A stretch of DNA of 64,000 bases. Origin: Fluviicola sp. GTDB taxonomy: Bacteria; Bacteroidota; Bacteroidia; Flavobacteriales_D; Crocinitomicaceae. Both the position numbers and the translations under genes were made by a program. Of this stretch, positions 1 to 8,574 are shown one piece after another. The stretch spans positions 186,001-250,000 of the forward strand of contig JARWZO010000027.1 of assembly GCA_029866325.1 (NCBI GenBank), given 5' to 3'. Numbering within the stretch: the stretch's first letter is position 1; the number at the start of each line of letters is the position of its first letter. Below the pieces are notes generated by a model. That model was not told the origin of the DNA. It did no database searches and saw only the letters and a program-made list of their open reading frames with translations.

Positions 1-1
1 G

Positions 2-2053
2 GTGGAATTGTATCCCGATTTCATGAATGGTGGAATGGCCGATTTTTCCAATTACAATGACGGATTGCGTGGCGGAAAAGTCCGCGTGAGAGCCAAGATC
101 AAAAAGTTCGATAACAAGACCTTGATGATCAATGAAATTCCATTTGGTTGCACTACCACATCGTTGATCGAATCGGTATTGAAAGCCAATGAGAAAGGAA
201 AAATCAAGATCCGTAAAATTGAAGACAATACTGCAGCCGAAGCAGAAATTGTTATTCATTTGGCACCCGGAGTTTCGCCCGACAAAACCATCGATGCGTT
301 GTATGCTTTTACCGATTGCGAAGTTTCCATTTCGCCCAATGCATCGGTAATTGACGGTGATACACCGCGTTTTATGGGAGTCACCGAGATTCTCAAAACC
401 AATACCGATAACACGCTGCAATTGCTCAAGCGTGAGTTAGAGATTCGACTTACCGAATTGCAGCAACAATGGCATTTTGCGACGCTTGAAAAGATTTTCA
501 TCCGTGAAGAAATGTACATCGACTTTAAGCATTACTCCGACAGAGAAACGCTTTACGGTTATTTGTACAAACGTTTTGATCCGTTTAAAAAGAGCTTCCT
601 TCGTGAGATCGTGGATGAGGATTTGGCGAAACTGACGCAAATTCCAATGATTCGTATTACGCGTTTCGACTCCGATAAAGCAGATGAACTCATCGCGCGT
701 TTGGAGGCTGAAATGGAAGAGGTTCGTGCCAATCTAGCCAACCTAATAGAATACGCCATTGAATATTTCAAAGATTTGAAAAAGCGTTTCGGTGCCGGAA
801 AAGAACGCAAAACCGAAATCAAAATCTTTGATACCATTGCGGCTAGTAAGGTAATCATAGCCAACCGCAAGTTGTATGTTGATACCGAAGAAGGATTCAT
901 CGGTTGGGGCTTGAAAAAGACCGAAGCAGTGAACGATTGCTCCGAAATTGACGATATCATTGTGTTTTTCAACACCGGTAAGTTTATGATTACCAAGGTA
1001 TCGGAAAAGAAATTTGTCGGAAAAGGAATCGTGCATGCCGATGTCTGGAAAAAAGGCGACAAACGAACCATCTATCATGTTATGTATCAGGATGGAGTAG
1101 GCGGTGCTACCATGATGAAGCGCTTCTTCGTAAACTCTGTGACCCGCGATACGGAATACGATCTTACACGTGGCTTGAAAGGTTCCAAATTGCTGTATTT
1201 CTCTGTTCACCCGAATGGCGAGCGCGAGGTGGTAACTATTCACTTACGACCGCGTCCGCACTTGAAGCGTTTGCGTTTCGATATCGATTTAGGTGATTTG
1301 CTGATCAAAGCCAGAAGTGCTGCAGGAAATCGTGTCACGAAAGAAATCGTACAAAAAATCACTCAAAAAGAAGTCGGAGGTTCCACACTTGCCGCCCGTA
1401 AGATTTGGTTCGATACGGTAGTGGGACGCTTAAATGACGACGGTCGAGGGAAATTCCTTGGTTCGTTTAAAGGCGAAGATCGTTTGCTGACGCTTTATAA
1501 AAACGGCGAATACCGCTTGTCGACCTTTGATCTGTCGAATCACTTTGATGAAGACATGGTGCACATTGAAAAATGGGTACCGGACAGACCGATTTCGGCG
1601 GTGTATTTTGATGGCGAACGCGAACTGCATTTTGTGAAGCGTTTCTGCTGCGAAGTAACTTCCGATAAGCGTGTGAGTTATATTTCCGAATCAGAAGGTT
1701 CTTACCTCGATGTAGTGTCTACGGCATACAGACCAAAGATCAAAATCGTGTACAATAAGTTGCTGAAAGAGACCAAAAATCTACCTGATAACGAAGTAGA
1801 AGTTGCCGATTTCATCGAAGTAAAAGGCATGAAAGCACAAGGGAATCAACTCACCAAATTGAAGATAAAAGAGGTGATTCTAGCTCATCCGATTGAAGGA
1901 GATATTCCTTGGCCGGAAGATGAAGTGGTTGATCTTGAGTTGGATATGGATGCTGAAGACGCGGAGTCTGTAGATGGTGAAGCACCTACAATCGAGTGGG
2001 ATTTATCGAAGCCGGATGAAGACGATGAAGATGTTCAGCCAACACTTTTCTAG
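2..2053 (+). CDS. Type IIA DNA topoisomerase subunit A (topoisomerase IV ParC-like), 3' part
   Basis: This is the C-terminal 683 residues of a GyrA/ParC-family subunit, which cleaves and rejoins DNA to control supercoiling or decatenate chromosomes. The gene enters from the left edge, so the GTG at base 2 is an internal valine codon and not a start; the winged-helix domain with the catalytic tyrosine lies outside the window. The visible part begins at the conserved tower-domain entry (a YNDGLRGGKVRVRAKI segment near residues 18-33), continues through the coiled-coil gate (about 115-270), and ends in a C-terminal domain with an Asp/Glu-rich tail. The divergent C-terminal domain suggests the second Bacteroidota topoisomerase (ParC type) more than GyrA. 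That choice is inference, so no symbol is given. The stop is followed at once by a TATACC/GGTATA hairpin. Confidence 0.88.
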   Translation: MELYPDFMNGGMADFSNYNDGLRGGKVRVRAKIKKFDNKTLMINEIPFGCTTTSLIESVLKANEKGKIKIRKIEDNTAAEAEIVIHLAPGVSPDKTIDALYAFTDCEVSISPNASVIDGDTPRFMGVTEILKTNTDNTLQLLKRELEIRLTELQQQWHFATLEKIFIREEMYIDFKHYSDRETLYGYLYKRFDPFKKSFLREIVDEDLAKLTQIPMIRITRFDSDKADELIARLEAEMEEVRANLANLIEYAIEYFKDLKKRFGAGKERKTEIKIFDTIAASKVIIANRKLYVDTEEGFIGWGLKKTEAVNDCSEIDDIIVFFNTGKFMITKVSEKKFVGKGIVHADVWKKGDKRTIYHVMYQDGVGGATMMKRFFVNSVTRDTEYDLTRGLKGSKLLYFSVHPNGEREVVTIHLRPRPHLKRLRFDIDLGDLLIKARSAAGNRVTKEIVQKITQKEVGGSTLAARKIWFDTVVGRLNDDGRGKFLGSFKGEDRLLTLYKNGEYRLSTFDLSNHFDEDMVHIEKWVPDRPISAVYFDGERELHFVKRFCCEVTSDKRVSYISESEGSYLDVVSTAYRPKIKIVYNKLLKETKNLPDNEVEVADFIEVKGMKAQGNQLTKLKIKEVILAHPIEGDIPWPEDEVVDLELDMDAEDAESVDGEAPTIEWDLSKPDEDDEDVQPTLF

Positions 2054-2054
2054 T

Positions 2055-2072
2055 TTATACCTTTTGGTATAA
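2055..2072 (+). terminator. Short perfect hairpin after the topoisomerase gene
   Basis: TTATACC-TTTT-GGTATAA is a perfect 7-bp stem directly after the stop at 2053. It has no T-run after the stem, so termination is possible but weak. Its right arm is also the first unit of the 15-bp tandem repeat that follows. Confidence 0.35.
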
Positions 2073-2105
2073 TACTATTTGGTATAATACTGTTTGGTAT
2101 AACAG
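2063..2105 (+). repeat. Three tandem 15-bp units (TTTGGTATAATACT)
   Basis: TTTGG recurs at 2063, 2078 and 2093, an exact 15-bp period. The first two units are almost identical (TTTGGTATAATACTA and TTTGGTATAATACTG) and the third is cut short (TTTGGTATAACAG). The third copy supplies the TTTG of the promoter for the next gene, so the array may be a repeated regulator-binding site or a slipped-strand duplication of a promoter part. Confidence 0.8.
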
Positions 2106-2124
2106 AAAAAGGTTCGTACATTTG
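2093..2124 (+). promoter_or_regulatory. Bacteroidota-type promoter for the AAA ATPase gene
   Basis: TTTG (2093-2096), 20 bases, then TACATTTG (2117-2124) match the Bacteroidota -33/-7 pattern TTTG...TAnnTTTG exactly. Transcription would begin near 2130, so the ATG at 2139 is the usable start and the GTG at 2124 lies inside the -7 box. Confidence 0.7.
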
Positions 2125-2138
2125 TGAAAAGGAATGTT

Positions 2139-3353
2139 ATGGACCATGATGTGTTTTCGCCATTTATATTCGGTAATACGGTAAGTACCAAATCATTTAC
2201 CAATAGAGAAGAAGAGGCATTAAAGCTTAGTCGAAACTTACTCGGAGGCACCAATACGATTATTATTTCTCCACGCCGTTGGGGTAAATCTTCGTTGGTA
2301 GAAAAGGTAGTTTTAGACATTCAAAAGACCGAAAAGTTGCACAAAACGGTAGTCATCGACTTATTCACCATCAGCAACGAAACCGAATTTTTCGAAGTAT
2401 TCACTCGCGAAATCATCAAGGCAACTTCCACCAAATGGCAAGATTGGATGGATGATGTGAAGCAATTCTTGCATCATTTGGTACCATCGGTGCAAATTGG
2501 TGTGAAACCCAACATTGACCTTACTATCAAGTATGATTGGGAGAAAATCGTACAGCACACAGATGAATTGCTTGACTTACCTGAGCGCATCGCCAAAGCG
2601 AAAGGAATTCACCTCATCATTTGTTTGGACGAATTTCAAAATCTCACTTCATTTCCGGAGTTTGAGCGCTTCGAAAAGAAAATGCGGGCTATCTGGCAAC
2701 GTCAAAAACTTGTTACCTATTGTTTATACGGAAGCAAGCGGCACATGCTTTCCGATATATTCAATAACAAATCCAAACCGTTTTACCGATTCGGAGATCT
2801 GTTCCTGCTTCCTAAAATCAAAGAAGAAAAGTGGGTTTCATTTATTCAGGAAAGTTTTCGTGAAACCGGCAAAAAAATAGAACCTGTCATTGCACGCATT
2901 ATCCCGATGATTATGCGGAACCATTCGTGGTATGTTCAACAATTATCACACTATGTTTGGAATACCACCGACAAAATAGCGCGCTTTGATCAGTTTGCCC
3001 ATGCGCTCGATGAACTCATTTATGCCAATCAACCATTGTACCAGCGCGAAATAGAAGGGTTGAGCAATACGCAAGTCAATTTATTGAAAGCAGTAACGAT
3101 GCAGGAAAAACAATTGACTTCAACGCGGGTGATGCAGCGCTACAATATCGGCACTCCCCGAAACGTATCAAAAAACAAAGAAATCCTAGCCGGTAATGAC
3201 ATGATCCACAAAGGTGAGGATGGGATTTACGAATTTTTAGATCCGGCCTTTGAATTATGGTTCAGAAAACAATACTTCAAAATTCCATGGATTATTAGTG
3301 AAGAAACACTCAAGGATTACGACCACAAGGTTGTAGAAAAGCTAAAATCGTAA
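2139..3353 (+). CDS. AAA-family ATPase (archaeal ATPase_2-like), stand-alone
   Basis: The protein is 404 aa. A P-loop with the sequence SPRRWGKSS (about residues 44-52, Lys50) and a Walker B ending in LDEFQ (Asp164, Glu165) are seen. The C-terminal 100 residues look like a winged helix (STRVMQRYNIGTPRNVSKN) followed by a short tail with EFLDPAFELWFR, the arrangement found in the ATPase_2/STAND-like AAA proteins common in Bacteroidota and archaea. Their cellular role is mostly unknown. An upstream GTG at 2124 lies inside the predicted -7 element, so the ATG at 2139 is preferred. The gene is monocistronic and converges on the desaturase gene with a 14-base gap. Function beyond ATP hydrolysis cannot be stated. 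Confidence 0.82.
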   Translation: MDHDVFSPFIFGNTVSTKSFTNREEEALKLSRNLLGGTNTIIISPRRWGKSSLVEKVVLDIQKTEKLHKTVVIDLFTISNETEFFEVFTREIIKATSTKWQDWMDDVKQFLHHLVPSVQIGVKPNIDLTIKYDWEKIVQHTDELLDLPERIAKAKGIHLIICLDEFQNLTSFPEFERFEKKMRAIWQRQKLVTYCLYGSKRHMLSDIFNNKSKPFYRFGDLFLLPKIKEEKWVSFIQESFRETGKKIEPVIARIIPMIMRNHSWYVQQLSHYVWNTTDKIARFDQFAHALDELIYANQPLYQREIEGLSNTQVNLLKAVTMQEKQLTSTRVMQRYNIGTPRNVSKNKEILAGNDMIHKGEDGIYEFLDPAFELWFRKQYFKIPWIISEETLKDYDHKVVEKLKS

Positions 3354-3367
3354 GTCAACAGCCGATT

Positions 3368-4459
3368 CTATGAAACAGCTGGAGTTGGATGATCCATTTG
3401 CCCCAAGTGCTTCATGTGGCGGAAATGCGATGCCAAAGCTTCATTCATAGTTGGGTAATAGCGGTACTCAACACCATAATCAGCGCAGGTTTTAGCTACA
3501 ATTTGCTGAATAGCCGGGTAATGAACGTGAGAAATACGCGGGAATAAGTGATGTTCTACCTGAAAGTTTAATCCTCCAAGAAACCAACTTACAACCTTGT
3601 TTCGGGGAGCAAAGTCACTGGTAGTAGCAATTTGATGAATAGCCCATTCCGCATTGATCTCGGTAACTTCGCCGTGATGGTGTTCAAACTCTACGTTTTC
3701 AACTACATGTGCCAATTGAAATACAAACGACATTACAGAACCGAGCATCGCGTGCATCAATATAAATCCAACTACCGTAGGCCAGACGCCCCAAACCATA
3801 ATCGGTAGTACAATATAAAGGCCCATGTAAACAAGTTTGGTAGCCCAAAACATCAGGTGATCCATTAATTTCATTTTTCCTACTTCAACAGCGTAGCCAT
3901 TCCCCATAAAATAATGCTGGAAATCTTTCAGCAACACCCAGAAAATGGTACTGATCGCATATAAAAAAGTAAGATAGATATGCTGAAAACGATGTGCTTT
4001 AAAGCGAGGTTGTGTTTCGCTCATGCGCAAGAGCGGCGATTTGGCAATATCATCATCTACACCGTCGATGTTGGTATACGTATGGTGAATAACATTGTGT
4101 TTCTGGCGCCACATAAAGGCATCACTACCCAAAGCGTTCATTGATAGTCCGAAGAAATAATTGATACGCTTGTCGTTGCTAAACGCTTCATGACAAGCAT
4201 CGTGCATGATATTAAACCCGACCAACGCTTGGATAAATCCCAATAACAATGCTAAAACAGCACCTAACCACATTGGAATGGGTAATAACATGATTGTTAG
4301 ATAACAAGCAATATAGGTAGTGATCAGAATGGTCGCTTTCCAATACAGGTGCGCGTTGCCGGATGAATCCAGTTTATTTTCGCTAAAATACTGCTCGACT
4401 GACTTGCGGAGAGTCGCAAAAAAATCGCTGCTCGGACGGGAAAAATGTATTGTTGCCAC
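3368..4459 (-). CDS. Membrane fatty-acid desaturase, acyl-CoA/acyl-lipid type
   Basis: This 363-aa protein is a di-iron integral membrane desaturase that inserts double bonds in acyl chains. All three histidine boxes are present: HDACH (86-90), HNVIHH (121-126) and QVEHH (300-304). The last box has the Q-x-x-H-H form seen in front-end and related acyl-lipid desaturases. Hydrophobic segments lie around 44-84, 150-175 and 195-240, giving the usual two paired membrane hairpins. No cytochrome b5 domain is present, so electrons must come from a separate donor. The gene stands alone. A perfect TAACTTTG -7 element sits about 20 bases upstream of the ATG on this strand. Regiospecificity cannot be read from sequence. 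Confidence 0.9.
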   Translation of the reverse strand: MATIHFSRPSSDFFATLRKSVEQYFSENKLDSSGNAHLYWKATILITTYIACYLTIMLLPIPMWLGAVLALLLGFIQALVGFNIMHDACHEAFSNDKRINYFFGLSMNALGSDAFMWRQKHNVIHHTYTNIDGVDDDIAKSPLLRMSETQPRFKAHRFQHIYLTFLYAISTIFWVLLKDFQHYFMGNGYAVEVGKMKLMDHLMFWATKLVYMGLYIVLPIMVWGVWPTVVGFILMHAMLGSVMSFVFQLAHVVENVEFEHHHGEVTEINAEWAIHQIATTSDFAPRNKVVSWFLGGLNFQVEHHLFPRISHVHYPAIQQIVAKTCADYGVEYRYYPTMNEALASHFRHMKHLGQMDHPTPAVS

Positions 4460-4477
4460 AGGCTCTAATTTTGATTA

Positions 4478-4485
4478 CAAAGTTA
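4478..4485 (-). promoter_or_regulatory. -7 element of the desaturase gene
   Basis: TAACTTTG on the minus strand matches TAnnTTTG and lies 18 bases before the ATG at 4459. No clear TTTG at -33 was found. Confidence 0.45.
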
Positions 4486-4542
4486 GGGAATAGAAACGAA
4501 AGTAGGCTGATACAGGTTCTTTCTTAATTTAAATTCTTTCTT

Positions 4543-4550
4543 TATCTTTG
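4543..4550 (+). promoter_or_regulatory. -7 element of the ornithine aminotransferase gene
   Basis: TATCTTTG matches the Bacteroidota -7 element. If used, transcripts begin near 4557 and carry a leader of about 90 bases, long for this organism's otherwise short 5' UTRs. Confidence 0.5.
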
Positions 4551-4560
4551 TTCCATCTAT

Positions 4561-4620
4561 CGGATGATTTCTCTCCGACAACCGTGAACGAGGAAAGGAT
4601 GGTTGCTCTCCGCGACGAGC
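4561..4620 (+). promoter_or_regulatory. Possible structured 5' leader of the ornithine aminotransferase mRNA
   Basis: The leader is richer in GC than its flanks and holds three consecutive complementary pairs: CGGA (4561-4564) with TCCG (4574-4577), CAACC (4579-4583) with GGTTG (4601-4605), and GCTC (4605-4608) with GAGC (4617-4620). CTCTCCG also occurs twice (4571-4577 and 4606-4612), which would allow alternative pairing. It resembles no riboswitch known to me. The stems are short and may be chance. Confidence 0.3.
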
Positions 4621-4648
4621 AAAAAGATTCAAAAAAACGTTTTTAATT

Positions 4649-5890
4649 ATGGAAACAATGGAAAAATTGTCGTCGCAGGAATTGGTGCAATTAGAGGATC
4701 GTTTTGGAGCGCACAACTATCATCCGCTACCGGTAGTGCTTTCCCGCGGAAAAGGAGTTCACGTTTGGGATGTGGAAGGAAAGCAGTATTTTGATTTTTT
4801 ATCGGCTTATTCGGCGGTAAATCAAGGTCATTGCCACCCGAAAATCGTTGATGCGCTAATTGAGCAAGCGCAAACGCTTACGTTAACATCACGTGCTTTT
4901 TACAACGATTCATTAGGAGTTTATGAGCAGTTCATCACCCACTATTTCGGTTTTGATAAAGTTCTTCCTATGAATACGGGAGCTGAAGCGGTTGAAACAG
5001 CTATCAAACTAGCGCGTAAATGGGGATATGAAAAACGGGGTATTGCTGAAAATCAAGCGCAAATTGTGGTGTGTGAAGGTAATTTTCACGGAAGAACTAC
5101 CACTATCATTTCGTTTTCAAATGATCCGGATGCCAACAAAAATTTCGGACCGTTTACTCCCGGCTTTATTCGTATTCCTTACAATGACACAAAAGCACTT
5201 GAAGCGGCATTGCAGCAACCGAATGTAGTTGGTTTTCTAGTAGAACCGATTCAAGGCGAAGCAGGCGTTTTTGTTCCTGAAGAAGGCTATTTGGCTACGT
5301 CAAAAGCACTATGTGAAAAAGCAAATGTTCTGTTTATAGCTGATGAGGTGCAAACCGGAATCGCGAGAACTGGTAAGTTATTGGCAGTTGATCATGAAAA
5401 TGTGAAACCGGATATTTTGATCCTCGGTAAAGCGGTTTCAGGTGGTGTGTATCCTGTTTCTGCCGTATTGGCAAATGATGAGATTATGATGGTGATCAAA
5501 CCAGGTCAACACGGTTCTACATTTGGTGGCAACCCGCTTGCTGCAAAAGTGGCAATTGCTGCATTGGAAGTAGTGCGTGATGAAGAATTGGCAGACAACG
5601 CAGAGCGATTAGGAACAATTTTCCGTGCTGAAATGAATCGTATCATCGAATCGACCGATTTGGTAGTGACCGTGCGTGGAAAAGGATTGTTGAATGCAAT
5701 TATTATCAATGATACACCTGAAAGCAAAACAGCTTGGAATTTGTGTATACAAATGAAAGATAACGGTTTGTTGGCAAAACCTACACACGGCAATATTATT
5801 CGTTTTGCGCCACCATTGGTGATGACAGAGGAGCAATTAATGGAATGCGTAGCGATTATCGAAAAAACGATTCGTGAATATACTGCTTGA
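4649..5890 (+). CDS. rocD: Ornithine--oxo-acid aminotransferase
   Basis: This PLP enzyme moves the delta-amino group of ornithine to 2-oxoglutarate, giving glutamate semialdehyde (which cyclises to pyrroline-5-carboxylate) and glutamate, linking arginine and proline metabolism. It is 413 aa, the usual length of the family. The PLP lysine is Lys261 in ILGKAVSGG, the cofactor-ring aspartate is Asp232 in FIADEVQTG, and [10 protein letters not shown] (109-118) and NFHGRT (145-150) fit the phosphate-binding and substrate regions of ornithine aminotransferases. N-terminal [14 protein letters not shown] is also typical. The ATG at 4649 follows a leader of about 90 bases behind a perfect -7 box. It stands alone, with no arginase or proC beside it. 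Confidence 0.93.
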   Translation: METMEKLSSQELVQLEDRFGAHNYHPLPVVLSRGKGVHVWDVEGKQYFDFLSAYSAVNQGHCHPKIVDALIEQAQTLTLTSRAFYNDSLGVYEQFITHYFGFDKVLPMNTGAEAVETAIKLARKWGYEKRGIAENQAQIVVCEGNFHGRTTTIISFSNDPDANKNFGPFTPGFIRIPYNDTKALEAALQQPNVVGFLVEPIQGEAGVFVPEEGYLATSKALCEKANVLFIADEVQTGIARTGKLLAVDHENVKPDILILGKAVSGGVYPVSAVLANDEIMMVIKPGQHGSTFGGNPLAAKVAIAALEVVRDEELADNAERLGTIFRAEMNRIIESTDLVVTVRGKGLLNAIIINDTPESKTAWNLCIQMKDNGLLAKPTHGNIIRFAPPLVMTEEQLMECVAIIEKTIREYTA

Positions 5891-5969
5891 ACAAATAAAA
5901 ATCACTATTAGTGTAACCAATTGATTTACTTGTCGTAACATCCCCTCGACAAACGATAAAATACATGCT

Positions 5970-6863
5970 ATGAAAAAAAGTTTATTAATTGCAACAGCTG
6001 TTTTAACCGGTTCTATCGGATTCGGACAAGAGTTGACTTCTAAAAAAGGTTTCCCGATTTTACCTGAAACAGGAGATTATTCCATCGGTATCGACGCGAC
6101 ACCATTTTTACAATATTTCGGACAAATTTTCTCGAACGGTGGAGCTACTGCACCAACATGGAATTTCCTCAATTCGACTCAAACGATTGTTGGAAAGAAA
6201 ATGATCGATGAGAAAACAGCGTATCGCGGAATCCTACGTTTAGGTTTTAGTTCAACGAACCAAAAAACGATGATTTCAGATGCAACTGTAACAACTGCAC
6301 CTACCTTCCCTAATTTAATTTCTATGGTAGAAGACAAGCAAACGGTGAATTCAAATTTCATTGGTTTGGGGGCCGGTTTGGAAAAACGTCGTGGTAATGG
6401 TCGTCTTCAAGGAATTTATGGTGCTGATGCGTTGATTTGGTCACAAGGTGGGAAATCGAAATACGAATATGGAAACACACTTTCTGCTTCAGGAACTGTA
6501 GTAACGGTTAATAACGCAACAACAACCGATTTTGGAACCAACCTGACAACAGATACGTATGGTAACTCAGCACGTGTTATGGAGTCAAAATCTGGGCGTA
6601 GTTTCGGAGTCGGTCTTCGTGCATTTGTAGGTTGTGAGTTTTTTATCGCTCCTAAAATTTCGTTGGGTGCTGAATTTGGTTGGGGACTTGGTTTCCAAAT
6701 GACAGGTGCTTCTCTTACAACAACCGAATCAGTAGGCGGAGGACCTGCTTCTGTGGGTGAACAGGAAATCGAATCAGGTAAATCATCTGCATTGGTTTTA
6801 GATGTTGATCGCAATGCATTTGGTACTGGTAATGGTGCTTTAAAATTAAATTTTTACTTCTAA
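5970..6863 (+). CDS. Outer-membrane beta-barrel protein, unknown function
   Basis: The 297-aa protein starts with a signal peptide (MKKSLLIATAVLTGSIGFGQ, cut near residue 19-20) and ends in ALKLNFYF. The terminal phenylalanine after alternating hydrophobic residues is the usual signal for barrel insertion by the BAM complex. The body has amphipathic strands with Gly/aromatic alternation (for example FGVGLRAFVGCEFFIAPKIS and GAEFGWGLGFQM), and a Ser/Thr-rich loop near 165-205. No enzyme motif is seen. It is monocistronic and followed by a strong terminator. A surface-structural or small-porin role is plausible but not shown. Confidence 0.78.
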   Translation: MKKSLLIATAVLTGSIGFGQELTSKKGFPILPETGDYSIGIDATPFLQYFGQIFSNGGATAPTWNFLNSTQTIVGKKMIDEKTAYRGILRLGFSSTNQKTMISDATVTTAPTFPNLISMVEDKQTVNSNFIGLGAGLEKRRGNGRLQGIYGADALIWSQGGKSKYEYGNTLSASGTVVTVNNATTTDFGTNLTTDTYGNSARVMESKSGRSFGVGLRAFVGCEFFIAPKISLGAEFGWGLGFQMTGASLTTTESVGGGPASVGEQEIESGKSSALVLDVDRNAFGTGNGALKLNFYF

Positions 6864-6882
6864 TAACAAGAAATAACTATTT

Positions 6883-6922
6883 AAATCCCGTTGTCAGCCT
6901 TAGGTTGATAACGGGATTTTTT
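6883..6922 (+). terminator. Strong Rho-independent terminator after the barrel protein gene
   Basis: The left arm (6883-6900, AAATCCCGTTGTCAGCCT) pairs with the right arm (6902-6919) over about 18 positions, with two G-T wobbles, and ends in a T-run (6917-6922). The core CCCGTT/AACGGG is GC-rich. It is the clearest terminator in the window. Confidence 0.85.
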
Positions 6923-7041
6923 AATTTTAGACCGATACAAAGCATTTATCGTATTTAGGGAAATTGATTGTTGTTTTTCTTCTCAAAAAGGTGTTTTGTT
7001 AAATAATACAGTTATCTTACTACCTCAATCCGAAACGGTTG

Positions 7042-8520
7042 ATGGGAAACAGGTTGCTTTTAAAACACTACTATTTGGAAAATCAGGAGGCGAAACAGAT
7101 TCATTTGTTGGAGGAAGAGATTCAGCGACTTCAATTGGAAAATGAACGTTTAAGAGAAAAGTTGAGTACCGGCAAAGCCCGCAAAACAGTGCAGGTTCCA
7201 GAAGCATTTGAGGCTATTTTCGAAACAGCTGAACGGAATGTGAATGCTTATTTCGAGTCAATTTCCATCGAACCCGAACAAGGAGAAATTATCATTAACA
7301 ATGAACGGTATGTCTTGTTTAAAAGTTCCTCGTTGTCGTATGAGTTCTTAGATATCATCAAAGAATTGTACAGCAATCGCCCCTTAGACGAAGCTATTCG
7401 CATCGGAAACAATTTCCTATTTGATATAGCACACGTATTGGGTAAAAAAGATGCTCTGTCGTTTCATCAGCGGATGAACCTCGTGGATCCGGTTGAAAAA
7501 CTGGCTGCCGGTCCTGTCCATTTTGCATACACAGGTTGGGCGAATGTAGAGATTTTGCCTGAAAGTAATCCGTCGCCCGATGAAAACTATTTTCTGAAGT
7601 TTCATCACCACAATTCGTTCGAAGCACAATCATGGAAAAAAGTCGGACGTAAATCAGATATTCCTGTATGTACGATGAGTTGTGGCTATTCTTCGGGTTG
7701 GTGCGAAGAAAGTTTCGGGCTATCATTAACGACTGTGGAACTTGAATGCGAAGCTATGGGAGCCGATCATTGTACCTTCATCATGGCTCCGCCGGAAAAA
7801 ATCAAGGAATACCTGAATGCAAATGAGAAAGGTAAATCAACAGAACAATTCGATGTGCCGGTTTTCTTTGAGAAAAAATATGCTGAAGATCGCTTGAGAG
7901 CTTCTCTAGAACAAAAGGAAGCGCTTTTGCAGGAAGTGCATCATCGGGTAAAAAACAACTTGCAAATTGTTTCCAGCTTGTTGAATTTACAATTGGATAG
8001 TGTAAAGGATAATGCAACCAAAAAGGAAATCCGTTCAGGAATCATGCGGATCAAGACGATGGCGCGTATTCAGGAAATGATTTACAGCGATATTAATTTG
8101 TCGACATTACAGACCGATTATTTTTTCAGACACCTTTTCCTGTCGTTGGTGCAAGCGCATAACATTGAGTTTTTACCAATCGAAATAGAAGTCTCCATTG
8201 ATGTAGATGCACAACTTTCACCGGATGTTGCCATATCCCTAGGATTGATATTGAATGAGATCGTTGGAAATTCATTTCAGCAACTCGAACAGGCAGAAGG
8301 AACCTTCCGATTGACACTTACTGAAGATGAAGAGTCCTTTCAGTTATCCGTTGTTGGTTTGGTGAAAAACAACCTTTGGGATTCACCCGAAAACGCATTT
8401 GCTTTGTCGTTGATCGAACTCTTGTGTCTACAAGCCGATTCGCAACTAACAATCGGAAATAGCAATGGCTATTCGTCCTATTTAATCACCATCAAAAAAA
8501 CAGAGGATAAAAAATCCTAA
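7042..8520 (+). CDS. V4R-domain sensor histidine kinase-like protein (HisKA_2), ATPase domain degenerate
   Basis: The protein is 492 aa. An N-terminal coiled coil (about 12-45) is followed by an XylR_N/V4R-type small-molecule-binding region (about 60-255) with a cysteine/histidine-rich end ([14 protein letters not shown], then a cysteine near 244). Next comes a HisKA_2 phosphoacceptor, [20 protein letters not shown] (His near 300). The HATPase_c region keeps an N-box-like [10 protein letters not shown], but the DxGxG motif is absent ([10 protein letters not shown] at that place) and the usual GLQLV is ALSLI, so ATP binding is doubtful. The reading frame opens with a TTG at 7039 next to an ATG at 7042; the ATG is chosen. 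The gene is monocistronic and no response regulator is adjacent. Domain naming is from recognised motifs, loss of kinase activity is inference. Confidence 0.82.
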   Translation: MGNRLLLKHYYLENQEAKQIHLLEEEIQRLQLENERLREKLSTGKARKTVQVPEAFEAIFETAERNVNAYFESISIEPEQGEIIINNERYVLFKSSSLSYEFLDIIKELYSNRPLDEAIRIGNNFLFDIAHVLGKKDALSFHQRMNLVDPVEKLAAGPVHFAYTGWANVEILPESNPSPDENYFLKFHHHNSFEAQSWKKVGRKSDIPVCTMSCGYSSGWCEESFGLSLTTVELECEAMGADHCTFIMAPPEKIKEYLNANEKGKSTEQFDVPVFFEKKYAEDRLRASLEQKEALLQEVHHRVKNNLQIVSSLLNLQLDSVKDNATKKEIRSGIMRIKTMARIQEMIYSDINLSTLQTDYFFRHLFLSLVQAHNIEFLPIEIEVSIDVDAQLSPDVAISLGLILNEIVGNSFQQLEQAEGTFRLTLTEDEESFQLSVVGLVKNNLWDSPENAFALSLIELLCLQADSQLTIGNSNGYSSYLITIKKTEDKKS

Positions 8521-8545
8521 ACGGCTGAATCAACAGCTGTTTTTA
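8519..8545 (+). terminator. Hairpin terminator after the sensor gene
   Basis: AAACGGCTG (8519-8527, overlapping the stop codon) pairs with CAGCTGTTT (8534-8542), one G-T wobble, loop of six, followed by T-rich TTTAT. It sits directly upstream of the next gene's -7 box. Confidence 0.6.
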
Positions 8546-8553
8546 TATCTTTG
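8546..8553 (+). promoter_or_regulatory. -7 element of the phosphohexomutase operon
   Basis: TATCTTTG matches TAnnTTTG. An in-frame TTG at 8551 lies inside it, so the coding start must be later, at the TTG at 8575. Confidence 0.55.
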
Positions 8554-8574
8554 ACACTCTTAAAAAAACGAGTA

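Noticed and set aside
2055-2105. The TTTGGTATAATACT array as a CRISPR-like array
   Set aside because: Units are 15 bp and directly adjacent with no spacers.
2515-2880. A 121-codon frame inside the AAA ATPase gene
   Set aside because: It is an alternate-frame shadow of a well-supported gene.
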